Assembly: GCA_013349405.1 (NCBI GenBank)
Contig: DUZS01000028.1
Location: 1 to 49,052, forward strand
Source: Desulfuromonadales bacterium
GTDB lineage: Bacteria; Desulfobacterota; Desulfuromonadia; Geobacterales; Pseudopelobacteraceae
DNA length: 49,052 nt
Direction: 5' to 3'
The stretch's first letter is position 1. Each line of letters begins with the position of its first letter. Shown in pieces: positions 9,256-17,857 of the stretch. The notes beneath the pieces are model-generated. The model did not search any database. It was not told the DNA's origin and saw nothing but the letters and a program-made list of their open reading frames with translations. The position numbers and the translations under genes are program-made.

Positions 9256-11367
9256 ATGGATCTGCGTAAAACTCACACCATCATCCTTTCCCACGGTGAC
9301 CCGGATATGAAACGCGCCGAAATCCGGGACTATTTTCATGCCACATTTGATATTGATGAAAAGCTCTACGACACACTCCGCCATGATGACACCTATTACC
9401 TCCGCGCCGATCGGCTGCGCCATCCGCTGATCTTTTATTTCGGCCACACCGCCACCTTCTATATCAACAAACTTTCCGTTGCCAAAGTCATCGACCGCCG
9501 CATCAACCCCCGTTTTGAGTCGATGTTTGCCGTCGGGGTGGACGAAATGTCCTGGGATGACCTCAATGAAGCTCATTACGACTGGCCGACCCGGGGGGAG
9601 GTCAAGGCGTATCGCGACCAGGCCCGTGAACTGGTGGACGGCTTGATCTGCACACTGCCGCTGACCCTTCCGATTACCTGGGAGGATCCGTTCTGGGGCA
9701 TCATAATGGGGATCGAACACCAGCGTATCCATCTGGAAACCTCCTCGGTGCTGATCCGGCAGCTCCCGATCGATCAGGTGCAGCAGCTGCCGCTCTGGGG
9801 CATCTGCCCCGAGAATGGCGAGCCTCCGGTGAACCGGCTGCTGAATGTTGCCGGCGGCAGCGTCACCCTCGGCAAATCAAAAGAGCATCCGCTTTACGGA
9901 TGGGACAACGAATACGGTGTCCATGAGGCTCAAGTTTCAGATTTCAAGGCAGCTCAACTGCTGACCTCAAACCGCGAGTTCCTCAAATTTGTTGAAACCG
10001 GTGGATACCGGCAACAACAGTGGTGGGACGAGGAGGGGTGGAACTGGCGTGAGTTCAAGCAGGCAGACTACCCGCTGTTCTGGATCAGGAACGACATCGG
10101 GTGGCGGTTGCGCACGATGGCCGGCGAGATCGATATGCCGTGGAACTGGCCGGTAGAGGTCAACTGCCTGGAAGCAAAAGCATTCTGCCGCTGGAAGGCG
10201 GCGCAGACCGGGACCCCGATCCGCCTGCCGAGCGAAGACGAATGGTACCGGCTGCGGGACAGCTGCAGCATCCCTGACCAGCCACAGTGGCACAGGGCGC
10301 CGGGCAACATCAATCTGGAGTGGTGGGCCTCCTCCTGTCCGGTTGACCGTTTTAAAACCGGTGACTTCTATGACGTAATCGGCAATGTCTGGCAATGGAC
10401 CGAAACTCCGATTTATCCGTTCCACGGCTTTGAAGTCCACCCCTGGTACGACGATTTTTCAACTCCGACCTTTGATACCCGCCACAACCTGATCAAGGGG
10501 GGGGCCTGGATTTCTACCGGTAACGAGACGACACGGGATGCCCGCTACGCCTTCCGTCGCCACTTTTTCCAGCACGCCGGTTTCCGCTATGTGGAGAGCG
10601 CCGCGCCGGTTGTCATCCACGATGATCAGTACGAAAGCGATGCTCTGGCGGCTCAGTATTGTGATGCACATTATGGCGCGGAGCACTTTGGGGTTGCCAA
10701 CTTTCCGGCAACCTGTGCAGGGATCTGCCTGGAATTGATGCAGGGACGGGCCAAAGGAGACTCACTGGATCTCGGCTGTGCTCTGGGAAGATCCTCATTT
10801 GAACTGGCGCGCGGCGGCTTTGAGCGGGTAACCGGGCTGGACTTTTCGACCCGTTTTTTCCGCCTCGCTGCCCGGATGCAGGAGGAAGGTTCCCTGCGTT
10901 ATGCACTTCCGGAAGAGGGGGAAATCGTCTCCTTCCACGAGATAACCCTGGCGGAGTTGGGCCTGGATGAGCGCCGCGACCGGGTGCAGTTCTTTCAGGG
11001 AGATGCCTGCAACCTGCCGGAGAAATTCAGCGGCTACGACCTGATTCTGGCGGCCAACCTGATCGATCGGCTCTACTCGCCACGCCACTTCCTCGCCACC
11101 ATCCACGAGCGGATGAATCCGGGGGGGATGCTGGTGCTGACATCACCCTACACCTGGCTTGATGAGTATACCAAAAAAGAGGAGTGGCTCGGCGGCTATC
11201 GAGCTGCAGGAGAGCCGGTCTGGTCACTGGATGGCGTGAAGGAGGCGCTGGCGCTGCACTTTACCATGGTTGGAGAACCGCGTGATGTGCCGTTCGTAAT
11301 CCGCGAGACGAAACGGAAATTTCAGCATACGGTGGCACAGCTGACCGCCTGGGAGTTGAAGCGGTAA
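9256..11367 (+). CDS. ovoA: 5-histidylcysteine sulfoxide synthase / mercaptohistidine methyltransferase OvoA
   Basis: This 703-residue protein has the three-domain layout of OvoA, which makes ovothiol A. The N-terminal DinB-like domain carries the iron-ligand motif HQRIHLE (HX3HXE) with histidines near residues 155 and 159. An FGE-sulfatase-type domain (about 190-450) follows, with GNVWQWTETP and GGAWISTGNETTRDARYAFR. A C-terminal class I methyltransferase (about 460-703) has the SAM loop LDLGCALGRSS near residue 504. The family joins cysteine to histidine at C5 as a sulfoxide using oxygen, then methylates the imidazole. The lyase OvoB, which releases the thiol, is not in the window. The gene stands alone, divergent from metH. 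Confidence 0.9.
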   Translation: MDLRKTHTIILSHGDPDMKRAEIRDYFHATFDIDEKLYDTLRHDDTYYLRADRLRHPLIFYFGHTATFYINKLSVAKVIDRRINPRFESMFAVGVDEMSWDDLNEAHYDWPTRGEVKAYRDQARELVDGLICTLPLTLPITWEDPFWGIIMGIEHQRIHLETSSVLIRQLPIDQVQQLPLWGICPENGEPPVNRLLNVAGGSVTLGKSKEHPLYGWDNEYGVHEAQVSDFKAAQLLTSNREFLKFVETGGYRQQQWWDEEGWNWREFKQADYPLFWIRNDIGWRLRTMAGEIDMPWNWPVEVNCLEAKAFCRWKAAQTGTPIRLPSEDEWYRLRDSCSIPDQPQWHRAPGNINLEWWASSCPVDRFKTGDFYDVIGNVWQWTETPIYPFHGFEVHPWYDDFSTPTFDTRHNLIKGGAWISTGNETTRDARYAFRRHFFQHAGFRYVESAAPVVIHDDQYESDALAAQYCDAHYGAEHFGVANFPATCAGICLELMQGRAKGDSLDLGCALGRSSFELARGGFERVTGLDFSTRFFRLAARMQEEGSLRYALPEEGEIVSFHEITLAELGLDERRDRVQFFQGDACNLPEKFSGYDLILAANLIDRLYSPRHFLATIHERMNPGGMLVLTSPYTWLDEYTKKEEWLGGYRAAGEPVWSLDGVKEALALHFTMVGEPRDVPFVIRETKRKFQHTVAQLTAWELKR

Positions 11368-11368
11368 C

Positions 11369-11498
11369 TTATTCCAATTCTAAATCAAGGCGCTATCATC
11401 GTTGGCTCGTCTTCGGCTCCTCAACATACTGGTTGTATGCTTTCGTCGCCTCAATCCTCGCCGCCTTGATATCACTCTTGATTTAAAATTGGTATTAA
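11369..11498. repeat. 130-bp element with imperfect terminal inverted repeats
   Basis: The left end, TTATTCCAATTCTAAATCAAG (11369 onward), matches the complement of the right end, ending at 11498, with few differences (shared core CCAATTNTAAATCAAG). A central hairpin pairs CATAC (11425-11429) with GTATG (11435-11439). The element fills the gap between the convergent ovoA and the ATPase gene and overlaps the latter's stop codon. It has no coding capacity and looks like a MITE-type or dispersed intergenic repeat. It could also serve as a two-way terminator. Confidence 0.65.
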
Positions 11499-13429
11499 AG
11501 GGGCTTGGCTTCAAACAGCTTGGCAATTTTATCCCTCCCGGCTTCTATCTGTTCAAACGGAACAACGCGCAACAACTCCTCCAGTGTTGTTTCTCCGGCA
11601 GGAACGCGGCGGAAGCCGTCTTCTATCATGGTCAGGCGGTCTGACTGGGTAAACACGGTATTTCTCAGCGTCGGATTGTCAGGGCGACGGCTGAGCATCA
11701 GCAGCTCATCACTTGTAGGAATCCATAGTTCCACAATCGGCAGACGGCCACTGAAACCGGTATAATTGCACTCCGGACAGCCTTTCCCCTGCATGAATTT
11801 CAGCCCACTGTTGAGCGGAATCCCGAATCCCGACAGTACCAAATCTGATGGTGTGTATTGCACCGGACATTTTCGACAGATGTGGCGCACCAGACGTTGT
11901 GCCAGGACACAACGCAGTGAGGAGCCAATCAGGCTCGGTTCGACACCTATGTCGATAAGCCGTGTTACGGCGCTGGTGGCATCGTTGGTATGCAGGGTCG
12001 AAAGCACCGTATGGCCGGTCAGTGCGGCACGCATGGCAATAGTGGCCGTTTCAAGGTCACGGATTTCGCCAACCATTATATTATCCGGATCCTGCCGCAG
12101 GAAGGCACGCAGCAGCGTGGCAAAGGTGTTACCGATAATGTCATTGACCTCGGTCTGGGTAATACCGTCAATGGTGTATTCTATCGGATCTTCAATGGTG
12201 AGCGTCTTGACGCCGGGGGTGTTGAGGTGAGAAAGGATGGCGTAGAGAGTGGATGACTTCCCGGAGCCGGTCGGCCCGGTAACCAGAAATATACCGGTTG
12301 GCTTATCCAATGCCTGATGGAGGAGTGAAACATGGTCGGGAGAATAGCCGAGCGACTCCAGAGTGAGGGTTCCGCTGCGTTTATCAAGAATCCTGATAAC
12401 GACATTCTCGCCAAAGTGGGTCGGTACCGTGGAAACACGGAAATCAACCCCGCGCACAACCCCACCTTTGGCAACTTTCATCTTAAAACTGCTGTCCTGC
12501 GGCCTGCGCCGCTCAGCGATATCCATATCGCACATGATCTTTATCTTGGAAACAATCTGGCGCGCATGCGGGTTGATCAAAACTTCGTCAGCGCCCATTT
12601 CGATCGTCTGAAGCATCCCGTCAATGCGAAAGCGCACATCCATGCCAAGAGCGGTTGACTCCAGATGGATATCGCTGGCCCCGTCTCTGATACCGGTCGT
12701 TATGATCCGTTTTACCAGGAAATCAACGTCCGCACTGATAAAGTCACTGACGTACCTGGATTTGTTACTTTCCCGGATCTGATCTTCAGACACCTCAAAA
12801 TTAAGCTCTTCATGGTTGGGTGCGTTCTGTAAATTAAAGATCTTCTGCTGGGCGACCAGAATATCGCTCTCCTTGGCAATAACCGCGATTATCCGCATCT
12901 TGCACCAGTTCTCAAGCTGCACAAGTTCTTCCCGTTGCAGCGGAAAGGCCATGGCAATAGTCAGCACTCCGTCTCTGCAGCGCACCGGCGCAATACGATG
13001 GCGTTGCGCAAAAGATGCGTTGATAAAATGGGACATTTGCTGGTCGAATCGAACGCCGGCAAGGTTGATGAACTTGAGGTCATACTGGGACGCAACGGCA
13101 CGAGCCAGATGTTCTTCCCCAACAAGACGCTGCCTGATCAACGTCTTGCCGAGCGGTACTTTTTCTGACAGGCTTATTTTGAGAGCACTGTCGAGACGCT
13201 CTTCATTAATCAGATTCTGGGAAACAAGAATTTCCCCCAATTTACGACGTTTCTTGTTGATATCGAGAACTTGCTCCAAATCCTCTCTGCTTAAAAAGCC
13301 CATGCTGCAGAGCAGTTGGCCGATTGGTTTGTCAGGATGGAGGCGCTGCATTTCAAAAGCCAGATTGAATTGTTCGGGAGTAATCACTTTCTTTTCTACC
13401 AGTAGTTCACCGAGCTTCGCTTCTACCAT
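11495..13429 (-). CDS. GspE/PulE/PilB-type secretion or pilus ATPase with two MshEN domains
   Basis: This 644-residue hexameric-type ATPase carries two N-terminal MshEN-like regions, each beginning with a leucine-rich G(E/Q)(I/L)L motif (KLGELLVEKKVITPEQ and KLGEILVSQNLINEER). MshEN domains often bind cyclic di-GMP. The motor domain has Walker A GPTGSGKSST near residue 383, an Asp box, and Walker B DPDNIMVGEIRD. The zinc-type CRKC and CPEC pairs are near residues 515 and 550. It could power a type II secretion or type IV pilus-like machine. No pilin, platform or secretin gene is adjacent, so the target system is unknown. It lies 31 bases after mutS2 and is probably co-transcribed. GGGAGGA precedes the ATG. 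Confidence 0.9.
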   Translation of the reverse strand: MVEAKLGELLVEKKVITPEQFNLAFEMQRLHPDKPIGQLLCSMGFLSREDLEQVLDINKKRRKLGEILVSQNLINEERLDSALKISLSEKVPLGKTLIRQRLVGEEHLARAVASQYDLKFINLAGVRFDQQMSHFINASFAQRHRIAPVRCRDGVLTIAMAFPLQREELVQLENWCKMRIIAVIAKESDILVAQQKIFNLQNAPNHEELNFEVSEDQIRESNKSRYVSDFISADVDFLVKRIITTGIRDGASDIHLESTALGMDVRFRIDGMLQTIEMGADEVLINPHARQIVSKIKIMCDMDIAERRRPQDSSFKMKVAKGGVVRGVDFRVSTVPTHFGENVVIRILDKRSGTLTLESLGYSPDHVSLLHQALDKPTGIFLVTGPTGSGKSSTLYAILSHLNTPGVKTLTIEDPIEYTIDGITQTEVNDIIGNTFATLLRAFLRQDPDNIMVGEIRDLETATIAMRAALTGHTVLSTLHTNDATSAVTRLIDIGVEPSLIGSSLRCVLAQRLVRHICRKCPVQYTPSDLVLSGFGIPLNSGLKFMQGKGCPECNYTGFSGRLPIVELWIPTSDELLMLSRRPDNPTLRNTVFTQSDRLTMIEDGFRRVPAGETTLEELLRVVPFEQIEAGRDKIAKLFEAKPL

Positions 13430-13460
13430 GGTTTTTTTCCTCCCGATAAAATAGACTTAA

Positions 13461-15830
13461 TCAACTCCTCAGCGTCACTACCGTAGCACCATCCCGCCCT
13501 TCGTGCGGCTCACCCGGCCTGAATCCTGCGACCAGCGGATGTCGCTCCAACTCTTCCCGTACTGCATTGCGCAGCGTGCCGGTGCCAAGACCGTGAATAA
13601 TCCGCACCTCCTGCAGCCCCGCTGCGTGTGCATGGGTAATGAACGGCTCCATCTCCGACAGTGCCTCACTCACCCGCATGCCGATCAGTTTCAGCTCACG
13701 CCGGTCACACTCGACAACAGCCATTTTCCAGGGTGCGGCAGCTGCCTTTTCAGGGCTGCGCCCCGTAGCACCCTGAGGTACCGATAAATCCGTTACGAGG
13801 ACGTCAAGTTCCATTCTTCCTGCTCTCACCCGCGCCTTGGCGTGACGGGAATCAAGCGACAGCACGACCGCGTCATATCCGAGTGACTTAATATGGACGG
13901 AGTCCCCCGATGTAACGGACTTCAGCATCAGCCGATCCGGATGAGCATCGTGGGGCTTAAGCTGCTCCACTAACTCGGCTTCGCTCCGCCGGATTTCGGC
14001 GATGATATCACTCCGCTTCTCAGATTTCAACTCATCCAGCAGGGCGTTTGTGCGACGTCTCGTGGCGGAAATCAGCTCTTTGGCATCATTCCACCCTTTT
14101 TCAGCCGCTTCTTTACGAATCTGAAGCACTTCATCCGCACGGGCATCCAGATCAGCGCTCCGCCGATCAAGTGAACGTTCACGCTCATTGAGAGCAGTGC
14201 GGAGCTCTTCAAACTCCTGCCGTTTCTGGCGGAGTTCGGTTAACATTCCGGCAAACTCGCTCCCGGCATTGCCAAGCATCGTGCGGGCAAAAGCGATCAC
14301 CCTCTCCGGCATGCCGAAGCGACGGGCTATTTCCACCGCGTGCGACTGTCCCGGCTCGCCGACAATCAGGCGGTAGAGCGGGGTAAAACTGGCATCATCA
14401 AACTCCATTCCGGCGTTGATCATGCCGGGTGTCTGGTGGACAAAGCCGATGATATCACTCAGATGCGTGGTGGCAATCACCATGCTGCCCTGCAGCTGCA
14501 GTTCATGCAGCACGCCGCAGGCAATAGCCGCGCCCTGCAGCGGCTCGGTGCCGGCTCCCAGTTCGTCGAGCAGTACCAGAGCAGCACTGCCGCTCTGCTC
14601 GATAATGGCAGTTATCCGGGCGGCATGAGCAGAAAAAGTGGAATGACTTCGTTCAATCGACTGTTCATCACCGATGTCGACCAGAAGTGTACCAAGCAGC
14701 GGAAAAGTTGAGCGCGACCCAGCCGGCACCGGCAGGCCGGAGAGTGCCATAAGCACCAGCATTCCGGCTGTTTTGAGAGCAATGGTTTTACCCCCCGCAT
14801 TGGGGCCGGTAATAACCATGACTGAAGCGCCGTCACGAGCCCCCAGCTCCAGGCCAAGCGGCTCCACCTGTTTCAGAACCCCCCGCTTCTGCATCATCAG
14901 CAGCAACGGGTGCCGGGCTTCCACCAGGCGTAACTCGCCATGCTCATTGATCGAAACGGGCTCAAGATCATAGTCGATGGCAAAGCGGGCCATACTGTTC
15001 AGTGCATCCAACTCCAGCAGAGTTTCAAAACAGGCGGCAATCTGATCGGCATCTTCGCGGAGCCAACTGGAGAGCTGGCGCAGAATGCGGATTTCCTCAG
15101 CCTTTTCCTCTGCGCTCAGGTTTTCCAGTTCATTAACAAACGGTATAATCTCCAGCGGTTCCATGAACGCGGTTTCACCAGAGGCAGAGACATCATGCAC
15201 CACTCCCTTGACCATACCCTTGGAATCCATGCGTACCGGAATGACCCAACGCCCGGAACGCTGCGTGATGAAATCATCCTGCAGAAATTTTTCAACACCG
15301 CTGTCCCGGATAATTTCCTCGATCTTTCTGCGGATGCGCCCTGCAAGTCCCCGCTTTGCACGGCGAATCTCTTTCAGCAGCGTGGAGGCGGAGTCCAGAA
15401 TGCTGCCATCGGCATCAATTGATGCAACAAGCGGCTCGAGAATATCAGGAAATCCCTGCAACTGCGGCTCAATAGATTTCAGCAGCGGGATATCATCACG
15501 AGGAACAAACTGGCGGGTCAAAGCGCCATAGAGCCGAAAAACCGGAATAAACAGCAGTAATTCATGTGGTGAGAGTATGGCTCCATGCGGTCGTAAATGT
15601 GCTAGTGCCGGTCGGATATCCTCAAAATCTCCCAGGGCAAGAGAGATGCCTGCCAGGTCAAGGGAACAGATCTCTCCTATACGTCCTGATACTGTTCTTA
15701 TTTTCTGCAGGTCATCGAGCGGCCGGATTGTACTGATACGATCAATTGTACTGGTGGAGTGCGCATGCCGGGAAATTTCGACACAGATTTTTTCGAATTC
15801 GAGACAAACAATTGTTTCAGAAGCGATCAT
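13461..15830 (-). CDS. mutS2: MutS2 family ATPase/endonuclease
   Basis: This 789-residue protein has the MutS2 layout: a core and clamp region without the mismatch-reading N-terminal domain, then the ABC-type ATPase with Walker A GPNAGGKT near residue 339 and Walker B LVLLDELGAGTEP. A long coiled region (about 510-620) follows, and a C-terminal Smr nuclease domain has IHGLGTGTLRNAV near residue 745. Family members act on collided ribosomes or branched DNA rather than mismatches. The first Met is the likely start. It is divergent from the HDOD gene and lies just upstream of the PilB-like gene. Confidence 0.95.
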   Translation of the reverse strand: MIASETIVCLEFEKICVEISRHAHSTSTIDRISTIRPLDDLQKIRTVSGRIGEICSLDLAGISLALGDFEDIRPALAHLRPHGAILSPHELLLFIPVFRLYGALTRQFVPRDDIPLLKSIEPQLQGFPDILEPLVASIDADGSILDSASTLLKEIRRAKRGLAGRIRRKIEEIIRDSGVEKFLQDDFITQRSGRWVIPVRMDSKGMVKGVVHDVSASGETAFMEPLEIIPFVNELENLSAEEKAEEIRILRQLSSWLREDADQIAACFETLLELDALNSMARFAIDYDLEPVSINEHGELRLVEARHPLLLMMQKRGVLKQVEPLGLELGARDGASVMVITGPNAGGKTIALKTAGMLVLMALSGLPVPAGSRSTFPLLGTLLVDIGDEQSIERSHSTFSAHAARITAIIEQSGSAALVLLDELGAGTEPLQGAAIACGVLHELQLQGSMVIATTHLSDIIGFVHQTPGMINAGMEFDDASFTPLYRLIVGEPGQSHAVEIARRFGMPERVIAFARTMLGNAGSEFAGMLTELRQKRQEFEELRTALNERERSLDRRSADLDARADEVLQIRKEAAEKGWNDAKELISATRRRTNALLDELKSEKRSDIIAEIRRSEAELVEQLKPHDAHPDRLMLKSVTSGDSVHIKSLGYDAVVLSLDSRHAKARVRAGRMELDVLVTDLSVPQGATGRSPEKAAAAPWKMAVVECDRRELKLIGMRVSEALSEMEPFITHAHAAGLQEVRIIHGLGTGTLRNAVREELERHPLVAGFRPGEPHEGRDGATVVTLRS

Positions 15831-16152
15831 AGCGGTAACCTTTATCTATCGGGAGTAATGCCGAAGGGTATCATCCATAGCGCGTATACTTGATTACGTC
15901 AACAGAGTAAACTAACAAATACGTTTATAATTCACTGCAACCATGCTATGAAATCAATCATAAAAAATGCTTACAAACCTGATTTTTAATGAAAACGAGA
16001 ATGACTGGCAGTACTGATGAGAAAGTAGCAGATTGACGTTGCAAATATTAGACATCCGGTATCCATCTCTGATATAAAGAACTCCGTGCAATAACTCCTT
16101 AATTGTCATTTACTGAGAATATGTTGGTAAAAACCAACCGGTGGAGCAATAG
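15831..16152. other. AT-rich divergent promoter region
   Basis: These 322 bases separate mutS2 (-) from the HDOD gene (+). No ORF with coding character, tRNA or strong hairpin was seen. It holds a promoter-like pair for mutS2 at 15874-15902. For the HDOD gene only a weak TATAAA (16072-16077) was found, without a well-placed -35. Confidence 0.6.
15874..15902 (-). promoter_or_regulatory. Candidate sigma-70 promoter for mutS2
   Basis: On the minus strand TTGACG (15897-15902) is followed after exactly 17 bases by TATGGA (15874-15879). The -35 matches at 5 of 6 positions and the -10 at only 3. Transcription would start about 35-40 bases before the mutS2 ATG. Confidence 0.4.
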
Positions 16153-16995
16153 ATGGCTGTTTCCGCAACAATAAGACGGCTCTTGGTACTACAACCGATT
16201 GACCTGCCGGTATTTCATCCGATTGCACTCAAATTGGTGCAATTGCTGGCAGATGTCAATTTCAAGGTTGATGATCTGGTAAGTACCGCAAATGATGATC
16301 AGGTTCTTGCCGGTCAAATTCTCAAAATGGCCAACTCTCATGTCTATAGCGGTCGGGTTAAAGTTGAAACCATAAAAGATGCGCTGATCCGCCTTGGGGC
16401 GCAGCATGTATCAAATCTTGCTATGGCAGCATCACAATCGGCGCTTCACGTCTCCGCCAACACTTTTGTAAATAAAATAATGACAGAGCTCTGGTTTCAC
16501 TCACATGCATGCGCTCTCGGCTGTCGCTGGCTTGCCACAAATACCGGGAACCGAAACATCGCTGAACAGGCTTATCTTGCCGGTCTTTTGCATGATGTTG
16601 GCAAGCTGTTTCTGTTGAAAGCGTTGGAGCGACTGACGAATGCGGGGATGGCGCAGGCTGCTCTTGAGCGGGAACTACTTCTTGAAATTTTTGAAGAAAT
16701 GCACGTAGAGCAGGGGTTACGCCTGATGGAGCACTGGAACATGCCACCGTCATATCGGCTCGTTGTCGCCAGTCATCATCTCAAGGTTGATCGAAGCGCC
16801 TCAAATACTGATGATGTCCTCGTTGCGATTGTCAGATTGGTCAATATTGCAACACGTAAACGGGATCTGAGCCTCAGTACGGATACTGACAGCCTGGCAT
16901 TGCTGGAACTGCCGGAAGCACAGCTATTGAAGACTACCGAAGATCAGTTGAGAGAATTATACGGCATATTTGAAAAATCGAGAGGGGAAATTTAG
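16153..16995 (+). CDS. HDOD domain signalling protein
   Basis: This 280-residue protein is almost entirely an HDOD domain. It begins with the HDOD-typical LPVFHPIALKLVQLLAD and QILKMANSHVYSG, followed by the HD-like GLLHDVGKLFLL near residue 145. The metal-binding residues around it look partly conserved. HDOD proteins are cytoplasmic partners in two-component and cyclic di-GMP signalling, and many lack catalytic activity. No receiver or GGDEF domain is attached. The gene stands alone with its own upstream region, and a strong hairpin lies downstream. Its specific role cannot be read from the context. Confidence 0.88.
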   Translation: MAVSATIRRLLVLQPIDLPVFHPIALKLVQLLADVNFKVDDLVSTANDDQVLAGQILKMANSHVYSGRVKVETIKDALIRLGAQHVSNLAMAASQSALHVSANTFVNKIMTELWFHSHACALGCRWLATNTGNRNIAEQAYLAGLLHDVGKLFLLKALERLTNAGMAQAALERELLLEIFEEMHVEQGLRLMEHWNMPPSYRLVVASHHLKVDRSASNTDDVLVAIVRLVNIATRKRDLSLSTDTDSLALLELPEAQLLKTTEDQLRELYGIFEKSRGEI

Positions 16996-17073
16996 TGACT
17001 GTGCCGGAGAGCATCAAACCATGATGCCGGCAACAAGGGATTTTATTCCGTCATCAACATGATGTAGCATAAA

Positions 17074-17113
17074 ATCACAAAGGGCGTGCCAGGGTTGGCA
17101 CGCCCTTTGTGAT
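17074..17113. terminator. Strong convergent hairpin terminator
   Basis: A perfect 18-bp stem (17074-17091 with 17096-17113) closes a GGGT loop; the left arm begins ATCACAAAGGGCGTGCCA. On the minus strand TTTTATG follows, giving a terminator for the small secreted-protein gene. The same stem lies about 80 bases after the HDOD gene and may block read-through from both sides. Confidence 0.85.
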
Positions 17114-17133
17114 ATGCATTATTCTCCGGAGCG

Positions 17134-17475
17134 CTACTTTACGGCCGGGGCGGGAGCGTCGACTGTAGAAGTCGTTTTTTTCAGTTTTTTACTGTTATCT
17201 TTGGCTGCCTTGTTGCGCTTCTCCAGTTTGGCAGCTCTTGCAGCTGCGGAAACTTCATCTGCCGGGGTCGCGGTCTCGGGGGCTTTTTTTGCTGCGGCAG
17301 CTTGCGCAGCCCGCGCGTCAATCTCGCGCTGCTTGTGCTTTGCGTTGGTTTCAGCGACACGTGGCTTGGTTGCCTGAACTGGCGGAGCGGGTGCAATCGC
17401 ATCTGCGGCAAAGACTGATGTGGCACATGAGATCATGGCAAGGGCTGCTGTGATGGCGTTCAGTATTCTGTTCAT
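17134..17475 (-). CDS. Small secreted Ala/Lys-rich protein of unknown function
   Basis: This 113-residue protein has a clear Sec signal peptide: a positive start, a hydrophobic core, and likely cleavage after SVFA near residue 23. The mature part is low-complexity, rich in alanine, lysine and proline, with KHKQREIDARAAQAAAAKK and KLEKRNKAAKDNSKKLKK. It may form a helix or a coiled, basic tail. No catalytic motif was seen. AGAGGAG precedes the ATG. It has its own terminator. I do not recognise the family, and periplasmic location is inferred from the signal peptide. Confidence 0.75.
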   Translation of the reverse strand: MNRILNAITAALAMISCATSVFAADAIAPAPPVQATKPRVAETNAKHKQREIDARAAQAAAAKKAPETATPADEVSAAARAAKLEKRNKAAKDNSKKLKKTTSTVDAPAPAVK

Positions 17476-17664
17476 GGGGAAACTCCTCTCTGGATTGAAT
17501 TCTTGCTTCTATGCTTAGCACATCAAGTGCCAAGTTGGCCATTGTGCATAACTGTTCGTATTTATGGACATCTACCGCACATATTTTCATCGTCATGCCG
17601 ATTATCTGCCTGAATGAGATAAACAACACCTCAAATGAGGCAGGAGTAAAAAGGCATGAAATGC

Positions 17665-17693
17665 TGGACAAAAAAATAATTATATATTATAAG
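17665..17693 (+). promoter_or_regulatory. Sigma-70 promoter for tRNA-Ser
   Basis: TGGACA (17665-17670) and TATAAG (17688-17693) are 17 bases apart and match consensus at 5 of 6 positions each. The spacer is A/T-only. Transcription would begin about 10 bases before the mature tRNA. Confidence 0.8.
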
Positions 17694-17709
17694 TCCTGTT
17701 CACTCTTGC

Positions 17710-17801
17710 GGAGAGATGTCCGAGCGGTTGAAGGAGCACGCCTGGAAAGCGTGTGTACGTTAATAGCGTACCCAGGGTTCGAATCCCTGTCTCTCCGCCA
17801 T
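17710..17801 (+). tRNA. tRNA-Ser(GGA)
   Basis: This 92-base tRNA has an acceptor stem GGAGAGA (17710-17716) pairing with TCTCTCC (17791-17797), then discriminator G and an encoded CCA (17799-17801). The anticodon stem CACGC/GCGTG holds the loop CTGGAAA, giving anticodon GGA for serine. The long variable arm typical of class II serine tRNAs is present (GTACGTTAATAGCGTAC), and the T arm contains GGGTTCGAATCCC. A promoter lies just upstream and a terminator downstream. Confidence 0.98.
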
Positions 17802-17826
17802 TCTTTAACCGACATTCCATGCAGCA

Positions 17827-17854
17827 AAAAGCCTCTGAGAAATCAGGGGTTTTT
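17827..17854. terminator. Bidirectional hairpin between tRNA-Ser and yhcC
   Basis: A 12-bp stem with two wobble pairs (17827-17838 with 17843-17854) closes a GAAA tetraloop. The outer part is A-rich on one side and T-rich on the other, so a U-run follows in both directions. It serves tRNA-Ser on the plus strand and the yhcC-like operon, which ends 4 bases away, on the minus strand. Confidence 0.8.
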
Positions 17855-17857
17855 ATT

